Assembly: GCA_024330945.1 (NCBI GenBank)
Contig: JANDJJ010000003.1
Coordinates: 1 to 56,366 of the forward strand
Direction of reading: 5' to 3'
Length of the DNA stretch: 56,366 nucleotides
From: Nitrospira sp.
Lineage (GTDB): Bacteria; Nitrospirota; Nitrospiria; Nitrospirales; Nitrospiraceae
The notes under the pieces are model-generated. The model ran no database searches. It was given only the letters and a program-made list of their open reading frames with translations, and had not been told where the DNA came from. The position numbers were made by a program, and so were the translations under genes. This document shows, one piece after another, positions 24,014 to 33,804 of this stretch (position 1 is the first letter of the stretch; the number at the start of each line of letters is the position of its first letter).

Positions 24014-24940
24014 TTGAAACGTGGAGATCGATTGGTACACATTCCAGTTCTGAGAACTGAAGTGACAGGATGGTTACTTTCTCAAAGTCCACGAGTCATT
24101 CTTGATTGTACGGTGGGATATGGTGGGCATGCTGAAATGCTTCTGAGAAGTTCGGATGCAACCATGAAATTGATCGGTCTGGACCGTGACGGTGAGGCGA
24201 TTGCCTATTCAAAGGAGCGGTTGGCGGAATTTGGAGATCGGGTGACGTTAAAACAGACAGATTATCGGGACCTCAAATGTTGCCTGATGGACATGGGAAT
24301 GTCGCAAGTAGGGGGGGTGTTGTTTGACTTGGGAGCGTCGTCTCCTCAATTTGACGATCCCCGGCGCGGGTTCAGCTTCCGGGAAGACGGACCGCTCGAC
24401 ATGCGCATGGATCGGACAACGGAGATGACGGCGGCGACGTTGGTTAATCGGGAACCGGAGCATGCGCTGGCGGACATCATCTACCGGTACGGGGAGGAGC
24501 GGTACGCAAGGCGGATCGCCCGTGCGATCGTCCGGGCGAGAGAGCAAAGCCCGATTGAGACGACGGGCGAGCTGGCGTCGATCATCGCCCGGGCGGTTCC
24601 CGCCTCTTATCGCCACGGACGGATTCATTGCGCGACGAGAACGTTTCAGGCCTTGAGGATCGCCACCAACCGTGAACTCGAAAGCCTGGAACCGGCGCTC
24701 GACGACGCGGCGGACCTGTTGGCGCCTGGTGGAAGACTGTGCGTCATTTCCTTTCATTCGCTCGAAGATCGCATTGTGAAGCGGGTGTTTCGCGCGCTGG
24801 CGCAAGGACCGGGCGCGCGGCTGTCGGTGCTCACCAAGAAACCCATCGTTCCCGCGGAAGAGGAATGTCGGGAAAATCCACGGGCGCGCAGCGCCAAGCT
24901 GCGAGTCGCCGAACGCGTGGTGGAAAGGACGCCGCGATGA
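24014..24940 (+). CDS. rsmH: 16S rRNA m4C1402 methyltransferase RsmH
   Basis: RsmH (MraW) N4-methylates C1402 of 16S rRNA using AdoMet. Visible motifs: HIPVLRTEV, LDCTVGYGGHAEMLL, GVLFDLGASSPQFDDPRRGFSFREDGPLDMRMD, RTFQALRIATNREL and CVISFHSLEDRIVK. The track ORF starts at 23888 (350 residues), but family similarity begins at HIPVL and a strong promoter lies within its first 100 bases. I choose the TTG at 24014 (GGAG eight bases upstream, 308 residues); a TTG at 24032 (GGAG five bases upstream) is equally possible. Up to about 24350 the gene is much more AT-rich in codon use than the rest. Its stop overlaps ftsL by four bases. Confidence 0.92.
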   Translation: MKRGDRLVHIPVLRTEVTGWLLSQSPRVILDCTVGYGGHAEMLLRSSDATMKLIGLDRDGEAIAYSKERLAEFGDRVTLKQTDYRDLKCCLMDMGMSQVGGVLFDLGASSPQFDDPRRGFSFREDGPLDMRMDRTTEMTAATLVNREPEHALADIIYRYGEERYARRIARAIVRAREQSPIETTGELASIIARAVPASYRHGRIHCATRTFQALRIATNRELESLEPALDDAADLLAPGGRLCVISFHSLEDRIVKRVFRALAQGPGARLSVLTKKPIVPAEEECRENPRARSAKLRVAERVVERTPR

Positions 24941-25269
24941 GGATTCTGGCCTGCCTTGGCGGCTTGTGCTTGGTGCTGGCGTTTGTGTGGGAGCGGGGCG
25001 ATATCGTGCGGGTCGGATACCAGATCCAACGGCTCAAGGCCGAGAAGACGCGTCTTGAGCGAGAGCGCGATCATCTTCGCGTGCAACTGTCCGCGCTCAG
25101 CGCGCCAGATCGCATTGCCAAAGTGGCGACCGAACGGCTGGGTATGACGTTGCCGCAAGATGGGCAGATCATCATGGTGAACTCCAGGCCGGCGAGCCCC
25201 TCCGTTCCACGGCCTGTTCCGACCGAAATCCGCGTGGCGCGAAACGATGTGGGTGAAGGGAGGAGATAG
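24937..25269 (+). CDS. ftsL: Cell division protein FtsL
   Basis: A 110-residue single-pass protein: one N-terminal hydrophobic helix (ILACLGGLCLVLAFVW) and a coiled-coil segment (QIQRLKAEKTRLERERDHLRVQLSAL) followed by DRIAKVATERLGM, the usual FtsL end of the periplasmic helix. FtsL with FtsB and FtsQ regulates septal wall synthesis by FtsW-FtsI. The track reports only a longer ORF from 24739, inside rsmH. The ATG at 24937 overlaps the rsmH stop as ATGA, and its stop shares a base with the ftsI GTG. Position between rsmH and ftsI decides the call. Confidence 0.88.
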   Translation: MRILACLGGLCLVLAFVWERGDIVRVGYQIQRLKAEKTRLERERDHLRVQLSALSAPDRIAKVATERLGMTLPQDGQIIMVNSRPASPSVPRPVPTEIRVARNDVGEGRR

Positions 25270-26993
25270 TGGCAGCTCCCCTTTCCCGCGGTCGTCGATT
25301 CTTTACGATCTTATTGCTTTTAAGCGGGTTCGGAGTAGTACTGTCTAGACTGGTCACGTTGCAGGTTTTGCAAGCCGCCGAGCTGACGGCCAAGGCGGAC
25401 CGGCAACATCAAACGACCGTCTCGGTGGAGGGAGTGCGAGGCGCGATCGTCGATCGTCACGGAAAAGTGCTGGCAATGAATCTAGAAGTGCCGTCGGTTT
25501 ATGGTGTTCCGACCGTTCTCGACAGCCCTGCCCAAACGGCTCGGGAGCTGGCTCCTCTTTTACACGTGCGAAGGGAAGAGCTGGAGCGAAAGCTCAGCCA
25601 GCAGCGAGGATTTGTGTGGCTGGCGCGAAAAGTGGACCCAGACCGGCGGCATCTGGTCGAGCGCATCTCTTCCATGGAGGGCGTCGGTGTCAAGATGGAA
25701 GGCCGGCGGTTCTACCCGAAGGGGCCGCTGTTGTCCCACGTGCTGGGTTTTGCAGGGATGGACGGAGAGGGGCTGGAAGGCATTGAACGTCGATATGAGA
25801 AGGAATTGCGTGGGGAAAAACGAGTGATCGTGCTTCAGAAAGACGCTCGAGGCCGCGCCGTCTTTCCGAAAGGCTTGTCGGAGGAGCCGGCTCCCGCGCC
25901 TGGCCACCAACTGGTGTTGACCATCGACGAGGTGATTCAATACATCGCGGAGAAGGAACTGGAGGAGGCCGTCTCCCGCTCGCGTGCCAAGTCGGGAACG
26001 GTGATCGTTGTGGAGCCCGGCAGCGGGGCTCTGTTGGCCTTGGCCGTCAGCCCGCGATTTAATCCCAACGCGATCGCCGGGCTGGAGCCGGATCGGTGGC
26101 GTAACCGGGCCGTGGCGGATGCCTATGAGCCGGGCTCGACGATGAAAGCGATATTGGCCGCGGCGGCGATCGAAGAAGGAGTGATGACGCCGGCCACATT
26201 GGTCTATGGCGAACAGGGCCGCCTGGCCGTCTCCAACACCGTGATTCATGATCACGAGAAACTTGGCTGGATGTCGTTTGCGCAAGTGGTGCAGAAGTCG
26301 AGCAACGTCGGCGCGGCCAAGGTCGGCATGGCGCTGGGCGAAGAACGGCTGTACCGGTATCTCCGGGCCTTTGGATTCGGAGAGCGGACGGAGATCGATC
26401 TTCCCGGAGAAACGGCGGGATTGCTGAAAAATCCCAAGGAGTGGGGAAAGAGGACGGCGGCGTCCGTTTCGATGGGGCAGGAAATCGGCGTGACGCCGAT
26501 TCAAATGGTCTCGGCGGTGGCGGCCATCGCGAACGGCGGGATATTGATGAAACCCTACGTGGTTTCGGAAATTCGAGATGCTCACGGGCGGGTCATCAAG
26601 CAGGTGCTCCCTTCCATGAAACGCCGCGTCATTTCTCCGGAAACCGCGCGAACCGTCACCTCGATCCTCGAAGGAGTGGTGACCGACGGCACGGGCGGCA
26701 AAGCCGCGATCGATGGATTTCGCGTGGCCGGAAAAACCGGAACGGCCCAGAAAATCGATCCGCGCACGCGGACCTATTCGACCGCGAAGTTCGTCAGTTC
26801 CTTCGCGGGATACGTGCCGGCGGAGAATCCCAAATTGGCCATGATCGTGGTGATCGACGAGCCGAGCGGCGAGGCCTGGGGAGGCACCGTGGCCGCGCCG
26901 GTGTTTCGTCGCATAGGCGAACAGGTGTTGAAGTATTGGGGAATCTCATCGAATGAACCGGTCCGGCTTGCGATGGCAACCGCAAGGCGGTGA
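25269..26993 (+). CDS. ftsI: Septal peptidoglycan transpeptidase FtsI (PBP3)
   Basis: A 574-residue class B penicillin-binding protein. It has an N-terminal membrane anchor (FFTILLLLSGFGVVLSRLV), the PBP dimerisation domain (GAIVDRHGKVLAMN onward) and the transpeptidase domain with its three active-site motifs: STMK (near 290), SSN (KSSNVGAAK) and KTG (GKTGTAQ). It cross-links septal peptidoglycan in the periplasm. No PASTA domain is present. The GTG start has GGAGGAG close upstream and overlaps the ftsL stop by one base; the stop overlaps murE. Confidence 0.95.
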   Translation: MAAPLSRGRRFFTILLLLSGFGVVLSRLVTLQVLQAAELTAKADRQHQTTVSVEGVRGAIVDRHGKVLAMNLEVPSVYGVPTVLDSPAQTARELAPLLHVRREELERKLSQQRGFVWLARKVDPDRRHLVERISSMEGVGVKMEGRRFYPKGPLLSHVLGFAGMDGEGLEGIERRYEKELRGEKRVIVLQKDARGRAVFPKGLSEEPAPAPGHQLVLTIDEVIQYIAEKELEEAVSRSRAKSGTVIVVEPGSGALLALAVSPRFNPNAIAGLEPDRWRNRAVADAYEPGSTMKAILAAAAIEEGVMTPATLVYGEQGRLAVSNTVIHDHEKLGWMSFAQVVQKSSNVGAAKVGMALGEERLYRYLRAFGFGERTEIDLPGETAGLLKNPKEWGKRTAASVSMGQEIGVTPIQMVSAVAAIANGGILMKPYVVSEIRDAHGRVIKQVLPSMKRRVISPETARTVTSILEGVVTDGTGGKAAIDGFRVAGKTGTAQKIDPRTRTYSTAKFVSSFAGYVPAENPKLAMIVVIDEPSGEAWGGTVAAPVFRRIGEQVLKYWGISSNEPVRLAMATARR

Positions 26994-28525
26994 AGTTTAT
27001 TTCAGGGCTCGATGGAACGGCGATGACCTTTGCGGAACTTCTTCGGGCGGTTGAAGGACGGGTCGCGATCATCGACCGACAAGGAAATCATGCCGTGCCT
27101 GTCGGCGCCGTCACGGACGATTCTCGATCCGTTCGGCCCGGGAGTGTGTTCGTGGCCGTGAAGGGTGAGCGAACGGACGGTCACGAACACGTTTCCGCGG
27201 CGGCGAAGGCCGGCGCGGTTGCATTGGTGTTGGAGCGACCGCCCCGGGATTTTGCGGTTCCCTTCGCGCTGGTGGCGGATTCAAAAAAGTCGCTCGGGTT
27301 TCTCGCCGGCCGATTCTACGGCGAACCGTCGTCCGCAATGCGCATGATCGGCGTGACCGGCACCAATGGGAAGACCACCACGACCTATCTGTGCCAGGCC
27401 ATGCTGGAAACGATGGGGCTCCGGGTCGGTTTGATCGGCACCGTGGCCTACCGGATCGGGGAGCGGACGGTTCCGGCTTCGCACACCACGCCCGGTGCGC
27501 TGGAGCTGCAACAGTTGCTGGCCAAGATGGTTGCGGATCGTTGCGCGGCGGTCGTGATGGAAGTGTCTTCTCACGCGCTTGCCCAGGACCGTACCGCCGG
27601 CTGCGAATATGACGTCGCCGTGTTTTCGAACCTGACGCAGGACCATCTCGATTTTCACAAGACGATGGAAGCGTATTTCCAGGCGAAATTGCGGCTGTTT
27701 ACCGGCCTGACGGGAACGAGCAAATCCAACAAGCGGGCCATTGTGAACGTCGATGACCCGGCCGGAGCACGGATCGCACGGCTCTGTCCCGCGCCGGTCT
27801 GGACCTACGGGCTCAGAGAAAAGGCCGATGTGCGGGCGGACAATGTTCGGCTGTCGGTCGAGGGCGCCGCCTTCACGGCCGTGACGCCGGCCGGATCGTT
27901 TCCGGTCGAGAGTCACCTTGTCGGAGAACACAACGTCTATAACCTGCTTGCCTCGATCGGGGTTGCGTTGCATGAAGGCGCCACGCCCGATCAGATACGG
28001 GAGGCGGCGGCGCGCGTGACCAATGTGCCGGGACGATTCGAGCGAGTGATGGCGGGACAGCCGTTTACGGTGGTCGTCGATTATGCCCACACGGAGGACG
28101 CCTTGATCCGGCTGTTGACCGCCGCGCAGGCCGTCAAGACCGGTCGCATCATCACGGTCTTTGGATGCGGAGGAGATCGTGATCGAGGGAAAAGGCCCAA
28201 GATGGGGAGAGCGGCCGTGCGACACAGCGACATCGTGATGTTGACCTCGGATAATCCAAGAACCGAAGATCCTCTGTCGATTCTCGGCGAAGTCGAGGCC
28301 GGCGTTATCGAGGCGTTAAAAGAACGCCCCGATGTTCAGTATCAAAAGGTGGCCGATCGACGAACGGCGATCGAGACGGCCGTCGGCCTGGCCCGTCCCG
28401 GTGATATGGTGGTGATCGCCGGCAAAGGGCATGAAGACTACCAGATCATCGGGACGCAAAAGTTTCATTTCGACGATCGCGAGGTGGCGCGCGAGGCCAT
28501 TGAGCGGATCACACGTTGTGCGTGA
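26990..28525 (+). CDS. murE: UDP-MurNAc-tripeptide ligase MurE, meso-DAP type
   Basis: A 511-residue Mur ligase. The ATP loop GVTGTNGKTTTTYL, the carbamylated-Lys region and C-terminal domain are present. The specificity motif reads DNPR (TSDNPRTEDP), the form seen in enzymes that add meso-diaminopimelate, which points to a Gram-negative-type peptidoglycan. It adds the third residue of the stem peptide in the cytoplasm. The GTG at 26990 overlaps the ftsI stop as GTGA; the ATG at 27023 (MTFAELL) is an alternative start nearer the usual N-terminus. Confidence 0.95.
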   Translation: MKFISGLDGTAMTFAELLRAVEGRVAIIDRQGNHAVPVGAVTDDSRSVRPGSVFVAVKGERTDGHEHVSAAAKAGAVALVLERPPRDFAVPFALVADSKKSLGFLAGRFYGEPSSAMRMIGVTGTNGKTTTTYLCQAMLETMGLRVGLIGTVAYRIGERTVPASHTTPGALELQQLLAKMVADRCAAVVMEVSSHALAQDRTAGCEYDVAVFSNLTQDHLDFHKTMEAYFQAKLRLFTGLTGTSKSNKRAIVNVDDPAGARIARLCPAPVWTYGLREKADVRADNVRLSVEGAAFTAVTPAGSFPVESHLVGEHNVYNLLASIGVALHEGATPDQIREAAARVTNVPGRFERVMAGQPFTVVVDYAHTEDALIRLLTAAQAVKTGRIITVFGCGGDRDRGKRPKMGRAAVRHSDIVMLTSDNPRTEDPLSILGEVEAGVIEALKERPDVQYQKVADRRTAIETAVGLARPGDMVVIAGKGHEDYQIIGTQKFHFDDREVAREAIERITRCA

Positions 28526-28560
28526 AAGAGAAATCCCCGTCGGAGGGACGCGCGATTCCC

Positions 28561-30009
28561 ATGCCTCTCTTTACCGTTGAAGAACTGAGGGAAGTGATCA
28601 GCACCAAGGTCTTGGCGGGCGAGCGACCCGGTTGGCTCAAGCGGCCCGTTCGGCGGGTTCATTTGGACAGCCGATCCATTCGACCAGGCGATCTGTTCGT
28701 GGCGATCAGGGGCGATCGGTTCGACGGTCATGATTTCGTCGGGGAGGCGGTCTCCCGCGGAGCGATGGGCGCCATCGTCCACGATGCTTTTGACGGCGCT
28801 TCGTTGATGAAGACGATGGGGCGGAATGGACGAACGCCTCTCATCCTGGGCGTTCGCGACCCCTTGTTCGCCTATCAACAGCTCGCGGCCCATCATCGCG
28901 GCCGGTTCGACATTCCGGTGGTGGCGGTGACGGGAAGCAACGGCAAAACCACGACCAAGGAAATGGTGGCCGCCGTGGTGGCGAGGCGATGGAGGGTGCT
29001 GAAAACCGAAGGCAACCTGAACAATCGGATCGGTGTTCCCCAGATGTTGTTCCGTCTGGACGGCCGATACGAGGCGGCTGTGATCGAGATGGGAGTCGAT
29101 CGCGTTGGCCAGACGACGAGGCTTTGCGAGATCGCCAGGCCGACCATCGGCATCGTGACCAACGTCGGCCCCGATCATTTGGAATTCTTTGGGAACATGG
29201 AGGGATCGGCTCAGGCGAAGGCCGAGCTGCTCGATCTGCTCGCGGAAAACGGCGCGGCCGTCTTGAATGCCGACGACCCCTATTTCGAGTATCTGGCGTC
29301 GAGGACCCGGTGCCGCGTCGTGTCGTTCGGCTTGTCTTCGAAAGCCGACGTGCGGGCGACGGACATCAAGCCCGACCGGCGCAACGGGACAGTTTTCAAT
29401 CTGACGCTGCCCGGAAAAATTCGGCATACGACAGTGCGGTTGCACGTCCAAGGGGAACACAACGTCATGAACGCCCTGGCCGCCGCGGCGGTCGGCTGCG
29501 AGCTGGGTCTTTCCGGAGGCCTGATCGCCAAAGGGCTCTCCCGTTTCAGACCGGCGGCCATGCGGTCGCAAATCGTCGTGAGCCGCGGCGTCACGATCAT
29601 CAACGATTGTTACAACGCCAACCCGGCGTCGATGAAGGCGGCGGTGCGACTGTTGGCGCAACGGGGGAGCGGCCGGACGACGATCGCCGTCCTCGGCGAC
29701 ATGCTGGAGCTGGGGGCCGACGCCGCCTCAATGCACGAGGAGATCGGAGCGTTTGTGGCGGAGCAGGGAATTCACCGGCTGGTGGCGTGCGGGGCGTTGG
29801 GAAGGCACGTCGCGGCCGGAGCGGAGCGCGGCGGTTTGGATCGATCGAGGATCGTCCTTGTTTCCGACGCGGTTCGGGCGGGGGAAGCCGTCAAGGCCGT
29901 CGCGAAATTGGGCGACGTGGTGCTGGTCAAGGGGTCGCGCGGGATGAAATTGGAGCGGGCGATCGAGGTGTTGCAAGGAGCCGGAGGCGAGACCCGAAAA
30001 GCTTCTTGA
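28561..30009 (+). CDS. murF: UDP-MurNAc-tripeptide:D-Ala-D-Ala ligase MurF
   Basis: Mur ligase with the N-terminal substrate domain (RRVHLDSRSIRPGDLFVAIRGDRFDGHDF), the ATP loop VTGSNGKTTTKEMVA and the NDCYNANPASMKAA motif typical of MurF. It attaches D-Ala-D-Ala to complete the pentapeptide precursor. The track uses a TTG at 28516. I take the ATG at 28561 (MPLFTVEEL, GGAGGG thirteen bases upstream, 482 residues). A GTG at 28522 that would overlap the murE stop as GTGA is a real alternative for coupled translation. Confidence 0.93.
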   Translation: MPLFTVEELREVISTKVLAGERPGWLKRPVRRVHLDSRSIRPGDLFVAIRGDRFDGHDFVGEAVSRGAMGAIVHDAFDGASLMKTMGRNGRTPLILGVRDPLFAYQQLAAHHRGRFDIPVVAVTGSNGKTTTKEMVAAVVARRWRVLKTEGNLNNRIGVPQMLFRLDGRYEAAVIEMGVDRVGQTTRLCEIARPTIGIVTNVGPDHLEFFGNMEGSAQAKAELLDLLAENGAAVLNADDPYFEYLASRTRCRVVSFGLSSKADVRATDIKPDRRNGTVFNLTLPGKIRHTTVRLHVQGEHNVMNALAAAAVGCELGLSGGLIAKGLSRFRPAAMRSQIVVSRGVTIINDCYNANPASMKAAVRLLAQRGSGRTTIAVLGDMLELGADAASMHEEIGAFVAEQGIHRLVACGALGRHVAAGAERGGLDRSRIVLVSDAVRAGEAVKAVAKLGDVVLVKGSRGMKLERAIEVLQGAGGETRKAS

Positions 30010-30070
30010 CCAGGAAGGTATGTGAGAGAGGCCGGTCGATCGCTCCGCATCACGAGGTCCGAGACGGATC

Positions 30071-31147
30071 ATGCTCTATAACTGGCTCTATCCGCTCCAT
30101 ACGGAATTTTCGTTTCTGAACGTGTTTCGGTATCAGAGCTTCCGGATCATTTACGCCGCCGTCACGGCGTTTCTGATCGCGTTTGTTCTGGCTCCTTCCA
30201 TGATTCGCAAGCTGCAGGAGATCAAGTTGGGGCAACAGGTGCGGGAGGACGGGCCGAAGCGGCATCTGGCCAAGAGCGGCACGCCGACGATGGGAGGAAT
30301 TCTGATCATCTTCGCCGTCATGCTGTCGACGTTGCTGTGGGCCGACATCTCCCGACCCGTCATCTGGCTGGTCCTCGGGGCCACCTTCGGTTTCTTCGTC
30401 ATCGGGTTTGCGGATGACTACCTCAAATTCGTCAAGGCCCGTTCAAAGGGGCTGTCGGCGTCGCAAAAGTTTGCGGCCCAAGTCTGTATCGCCCTGGGCA
30501 TCGCGCTCACGCTGTACCTGTTGCCCAACTACAGCACCAAGCTCAGTGTGCCGTTTTTTAAGAATTTTATGCCGGATTTGGGGTGGTTCTACATCGTCTT
30601 CGCGGTGCTCGTCATCGTGGGCAGCTCCAATGCCGTCAACCTGACCGATGGGTTGGACGGGCTGGCGGTCGGCCCCATCATGATCGCGGCCTTGGCCTAC
30701 ACCGTGGTCGCCTATGTGACTGGACACCGGTTGATGTCGGAGTATCTGTTGATCCCTCATATTGAGGGAGCGGGGGAATTGGCCGTCTTCACGGCGTCGA
30801 TTCTGGGAGCTAGCTTGGGATTTCTTTGGTACAACACTTACCCGGCGTCCGTGTTCATGGGAGACGTGGGATCGCTGCCCCTCGGCGCCGCGTTGGGGAC
30901 GGTGGCGGTCATCACCAAGCACGAGTTGTTGCTGCTCTTGGTCGGCGGGGTCTTCGTGATCGAAGCGGTGTCGGTCATTTTTCAAGTGCTCTCCTACAAG
31001 TCCAGGGGGAAGCGCATTTTTCTCATGGCTCCGATTCATCATCATTTTGAAATGAAGGGATGGGAAGAACCCAAGGTGGTGGTGCGTCTGTGGATCATCG
31101 CCATTCTTTTGGCGCTGCTGAGCCTGAGCACGTTGAAGCTGCGGTAA
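30071..31147 (+). CDS. mraY: Phospho-MurNAc-pentapeptide transferase MraY
   Basis: A 358-residue membrane enzyme with about ten helices. Conserved cytoplasmic motifs are all present: KSGTPTMGG, the ADD of [21 protein letters not shown], and the HHHFEMKGW loop. It transfers phospho-MurNAc-pentapeptide to undecaprenyl phosphate to form lipid I. The start [10 protein letters not shown] is typical of the family. It is 61 bases after murF and 4 before murD. Confidence 0.97.
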   Translation: MLYNWLYPLHTEFSFLNVFRYQSFRIIYAAVTAFLIAFVLAPSMIRKLQEIKLGQQVREDGPKRHLAKSGTPTMGGILIIFAVMLSTLLWADISRPVIWLVLGATFGFFVIGFADDYLKFVKARSKGLSASQKFAAQVCIALGIALTLYLLPNYSTKLSVPFFKNFMPDLGWFYIVFAVLVIVGSSNAVNLTDGLDGLAVGPIMIAALAYTVVAYVTGHRLMSEYLLIPHIEGAGELAVFTASILGASLGFLWYNTYPASVFMGDVGSLPLGAALGTVAVITKHELLLLLVGGVFVIEAVSVIFQVLSYKSRGKRIFLMAPIHHHFEMKGWEEPKVVVRLWIIAILLALLSLSTLKLR

Positions 31148-31151
31148 CGAG

Positions 31152-32570
31152 ATGAACATGGTCGCGCCGGAGAGACTGAACGTCAGAGGAGTCAAGGTCA
31201 CGGTCGTGGGGCTGGCTCGAAGCGGGGTGGCCGCCGCCCGATTGCTGGAAGAGGCCGGCGCTCTGGTGACGGCGGCGGATCGAAAGGATCGGGCCGAATT
31301 GCGGCAGAGCCTTGAACGGCTTGATCGGTCCACGGTTACCGTTGTGTCGGGACCGGGCTATGAGTCGGCGATCGATGCCGCCGAGCTGGTGGTCATCAGT
31401 CCGGGTGTGCCGTACCGCGCGGAGGCGTTGGAACGGGCTCGCCGACGGGGAGTCAAGGTGTTGAGCGAGCTCGAACTGGCCTCCCGGTTTCTGTCCGCTC
31501 CGATTTTGGCCGTCACCGGGACCAACGGCAAGAGCACCACCGTGACGTTGATCGGCAAGATGTTGGAGGCAAGCGGCAAGGGCGTGTTCGTTGGAGGAAA
31601 TTTGGGCGTTCCGCTCAGCGAAGCGGCGAGCCGGGCGTTCCGTGCCGATCGAGCCGATGCAGGATCCGGTCCGTTCGATGCGTTGGTCGTGGAAGTGTCC
31701 AGCTTCCAGTTGGAAACCGTGGAGCGGTTTCATCCGCGAATCGCCGCGATCTTGAACGTGACCGTCGATCATCAGGACCGATACGACTCGCTGGATGAAT
31801 ATATCGCGGCCAAGGCCAGAATTTTTGAGAATCAAACGTCCGACGACGACGCTCTCTTTAACCTTGACGATCCATTGGTTGCGCCGCTCAGGCGGAAGGC
31901 GAAGGCCCGCGTCTTGGGGTTCACGAAACAAGCGGCGTTGCCGTCCGACGTTGAAGGAGGCGCCTATCTGGACGGTGAGCGCGTGACGGCGGTGATCGAC
32001 GGCCGGGTTCAGGAAGTCTGTCACCGCGGGGAGATCACGATCATCGGGCCGCACAACGTGGAGAACGCGATGGCCGCGTCCGTGTTTGCATTGTTGTGCG
32101 GGTGCCCCGTCGAGGCGGTTCGACGGGTTCTGCGGGAATTCCCCGGTCTTGAACACGCGCTGGAAGTCGTTCGCGACCGGCGGGGGGTCCGATTCATCAA
32201 TGACTCGAAGGGCACCAACGTGGATGCCACGCTCAAGGCGCTGGAAAGCATTGATCGGCCGATCTGGCTCATCGCCGGCGGGCGGGACAAGGGGGGCGAC
32301 TTCTCCCGACTGGCCCCCATCGTCCGTCAGCGAGTGAAGCGGCTGGTGTTGATCGGAGAGGCCGCACCGCTCATCGCCGACGCCATGCGCGGCTATGAAT
32401 CGATCGAGCGGGCCGGCACGCTCGGCGAAGCGGTGGAGATCGCCGCCTCCGGCGCGACGGCCGGCGACGTGGTGTTGTTGTCGCCGGCTTGTGCGAGCTT
32501 CGACATGTTTGCCGATTATCAGGACAGGGGGCGCCAATTCAAATCGCTGGTGCGCGCTTTGCCCGAATAG
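31152..32570 (+). CDS. murD: UDP-MurNAc-L-Ala:D-Glu ligase MurD
   Basis: A 472-residue Mur ligase with the N-terminal Rossmann-like opening [17 protein letters not shown], the ATP loop [16 protein letters not shown], the [10 protein letters not shown] region and [16 protein letters not shown] characteristic of MurD. It adds D-glutamate in the cytoplasm. It begins four bases after mraY and is followed by ftsW in the classical order. Confidence 0.96.
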   Translation: MNMVAPERLNVRGVKVTVVGLARSGVAAARLLEEAGALVTAADRKDRAELRQSLERLDRSTVTVVSGPGYESAIDAAELVVISPGVPYRAEALERARRRGVKVLSELELASRFLSAPILAVTGTNGKSTTVTLIGKMLEASGKGVFVGGNLGVPLSEAASRAFRADRADAGSGPFDALVVEVSSFQLETVERFHPRIAAILNVTVDHQDRYDSLDEYIAAKARIFENQTSDDDALFNLDDPLVAPLRRKAKARVLGFTKQAALPSDVEGGAYLDGERVTAVIDGRVQEVCHRGEITIIGPHNVENAMAASVFALLCGCPVEAVRRVLREFPGLEHALEVVRDRRGVRFINDSKGTNVDATLKALESIDRPIWLIAGGRDKGGDFSRLAPIVRQRVKRLVLIGEAAPLIADAMRGYESIERAGTLGEAVEIAASGATAGDVVLLSPACASFDMFADYQDRGRQFKSLVRALPE

Positions 32571-32604
32571 CCGCGATGGGTCGCAAGAAAGTTGATGCCG
32601 AATA

Positions 32605-33804
32605 ATGTCGCACAAAACCTCGGGGGCGCTGCCGTTGCCCTGGACTTCTTCCGGATCGCGTTCGGCCAAGCGGGTGGCGATGGATCATCCCTTGCTGATC
32701 ATCACGATCGTTCTGACCCTTGTCGGGCTGGTGATGGTCTTCAGCGCAAGCACTGTCGTGGCTGGGAGTCGGTTTCACGACGCGGGATATTTTCTCAAAC
32801 GGCAGATCGCCTGGCTGGTGATCGGTCTGCTGCTGATGCACGTGGCGTCTCGCCTCGACTATGTCTGGTGGAAGAGGCTGGCCGTTCCTCTGCTCGGTCT
32901 GACGGCGGCTCTCTTGGCGATAGTCTTGATCCCGTCGATCGGCGTCGCTGCCAAGGGAGCCAGGCGATGGTTGCAGGCGGGGCCCATCATGGTCCAGCCG
33001 GCGGAAATGGCCAAGTTGACGCTGGTGATCTACCTTGCCGCCTATTTGGCCAGGAAAGAAGACCGGATTACCGGGTTCTTCGCGGGCCTCGTTCCGGCGT
33101 TGGTCGTGTTCGGCGTGCTGGGGGGCTTGGTGCTGTTGGAGCGGGACTTGGGCACGGTGGTGGTGATGGGCCTGACGGTCATGGGGCTTTTTTTCTTGGC
33201 GGGAGCAAAACTGTCGCATCTCCTATTGTTGGGGGTGGGGGGAGTTGCGGCCGTTGCGGCGCTGGTGCTTCAGTCGGGCTTCCGCCTTCAACGAGTGCTG
33301 GTCTTCCTGGCGCCTTGGAAGGATCCGACGAAGACGGGGTTTCAGATCACGCAGTCCTTTTTGGCCTTCGGGCACGGAGGGCTGTTCGGCGTGGGGTTGG
33401 GAGAAGGGAAACAGAAACTGTTTTTCCTGCCGGAGGCCCATACGGATTTCGTGCTGGCATTGGTGGGCGAGGAGCTGGGATTGATCGGCACAGGGCTCAT
33501 CATCACGCTCTTCGCCCTGTTCGTCGTCCGTGGGTTTCAGATCTCGGTTCGGGCCAGGATGCCGTTCGGCCGGTACCTGGGGATGGGCATTACACTGCTC
33601 ATCGGCGTTCAGGTCTTGATCAACGCCTGCGTGGTGACGGGGTTGTTGCCGACCAAGGGGCTGACCCTTCCGTTCGTCAGTTACGGGGGGTCTTCGTTGG
33701 TGACCTGTATGACGGGGGTCGGAATTCTGCTGAACATCTCGCGGGATCGCCGGGCCGGACGAGAGGATACGGGACGGAGAGGAGGGGGCTCGACACGTCG
33801 ATGA
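32605..33804 (+). CDS. ftsW: Septal peptidoglycan polymerase FtsW (SEDS family)
   Basis: A SEDS-family membrane protein, about ten helices, with GLVMVFSAST in the first helix, ARRWLQAGPIMVQPAEMAKL, and the FVSYGGSSLVTCM segment near the end. FtsW polymerises glycan strands at the septum with FtsI. The ATG at 32605 gives 399 residues with a 30-residue polar N-terminus; the ATG at 32680 (MDHPLLI) would start just before the first helix. The last four bases overlap the murG ATG. Confidence 0.95.
   Translation: MSHKTSGALPLPWTSSGSRSAKRVAMDHPLLIITIVLTLVGLVMVFSASTVVAGSRFHDAGYFLKRQIAWLVIGLLLMHVASRLDYVWWKRLAVPLLGLTAALLAIVLIPSIGVAAKGARRWLQAGPIMVQPAEMAKLTLVIYLAAYLARKEDRITGFFAGLVPALVVFGVLGGLVLLERDLGTVVVMGLTVMGLFFLAGAKLSHLLLLGVGGVAAVAALVLQSGFRLQRVLVFLAPWKDPTKTGFQITQSFLAFGHGGLFGVGLGEGKQKLFFLPEAHTDFVLALVGEELGLIGTGLIITLFALFVVRGFQISVRARMPFGRYLGMGITLLIGVQVLINACVVTGLLPTKGLTLPFVSYGGSSLVTCMTGVGILLNISRDRRAGREDTGRRGGGSTRR

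Noticed and set aside
32592-33800. N-terminal extension of the murG reading frame
   Set aside because: The first 400 codons of this ORF are an out-of-frame reading of ftsW. MurG family similarity starts exactly at the ATG at 33801.
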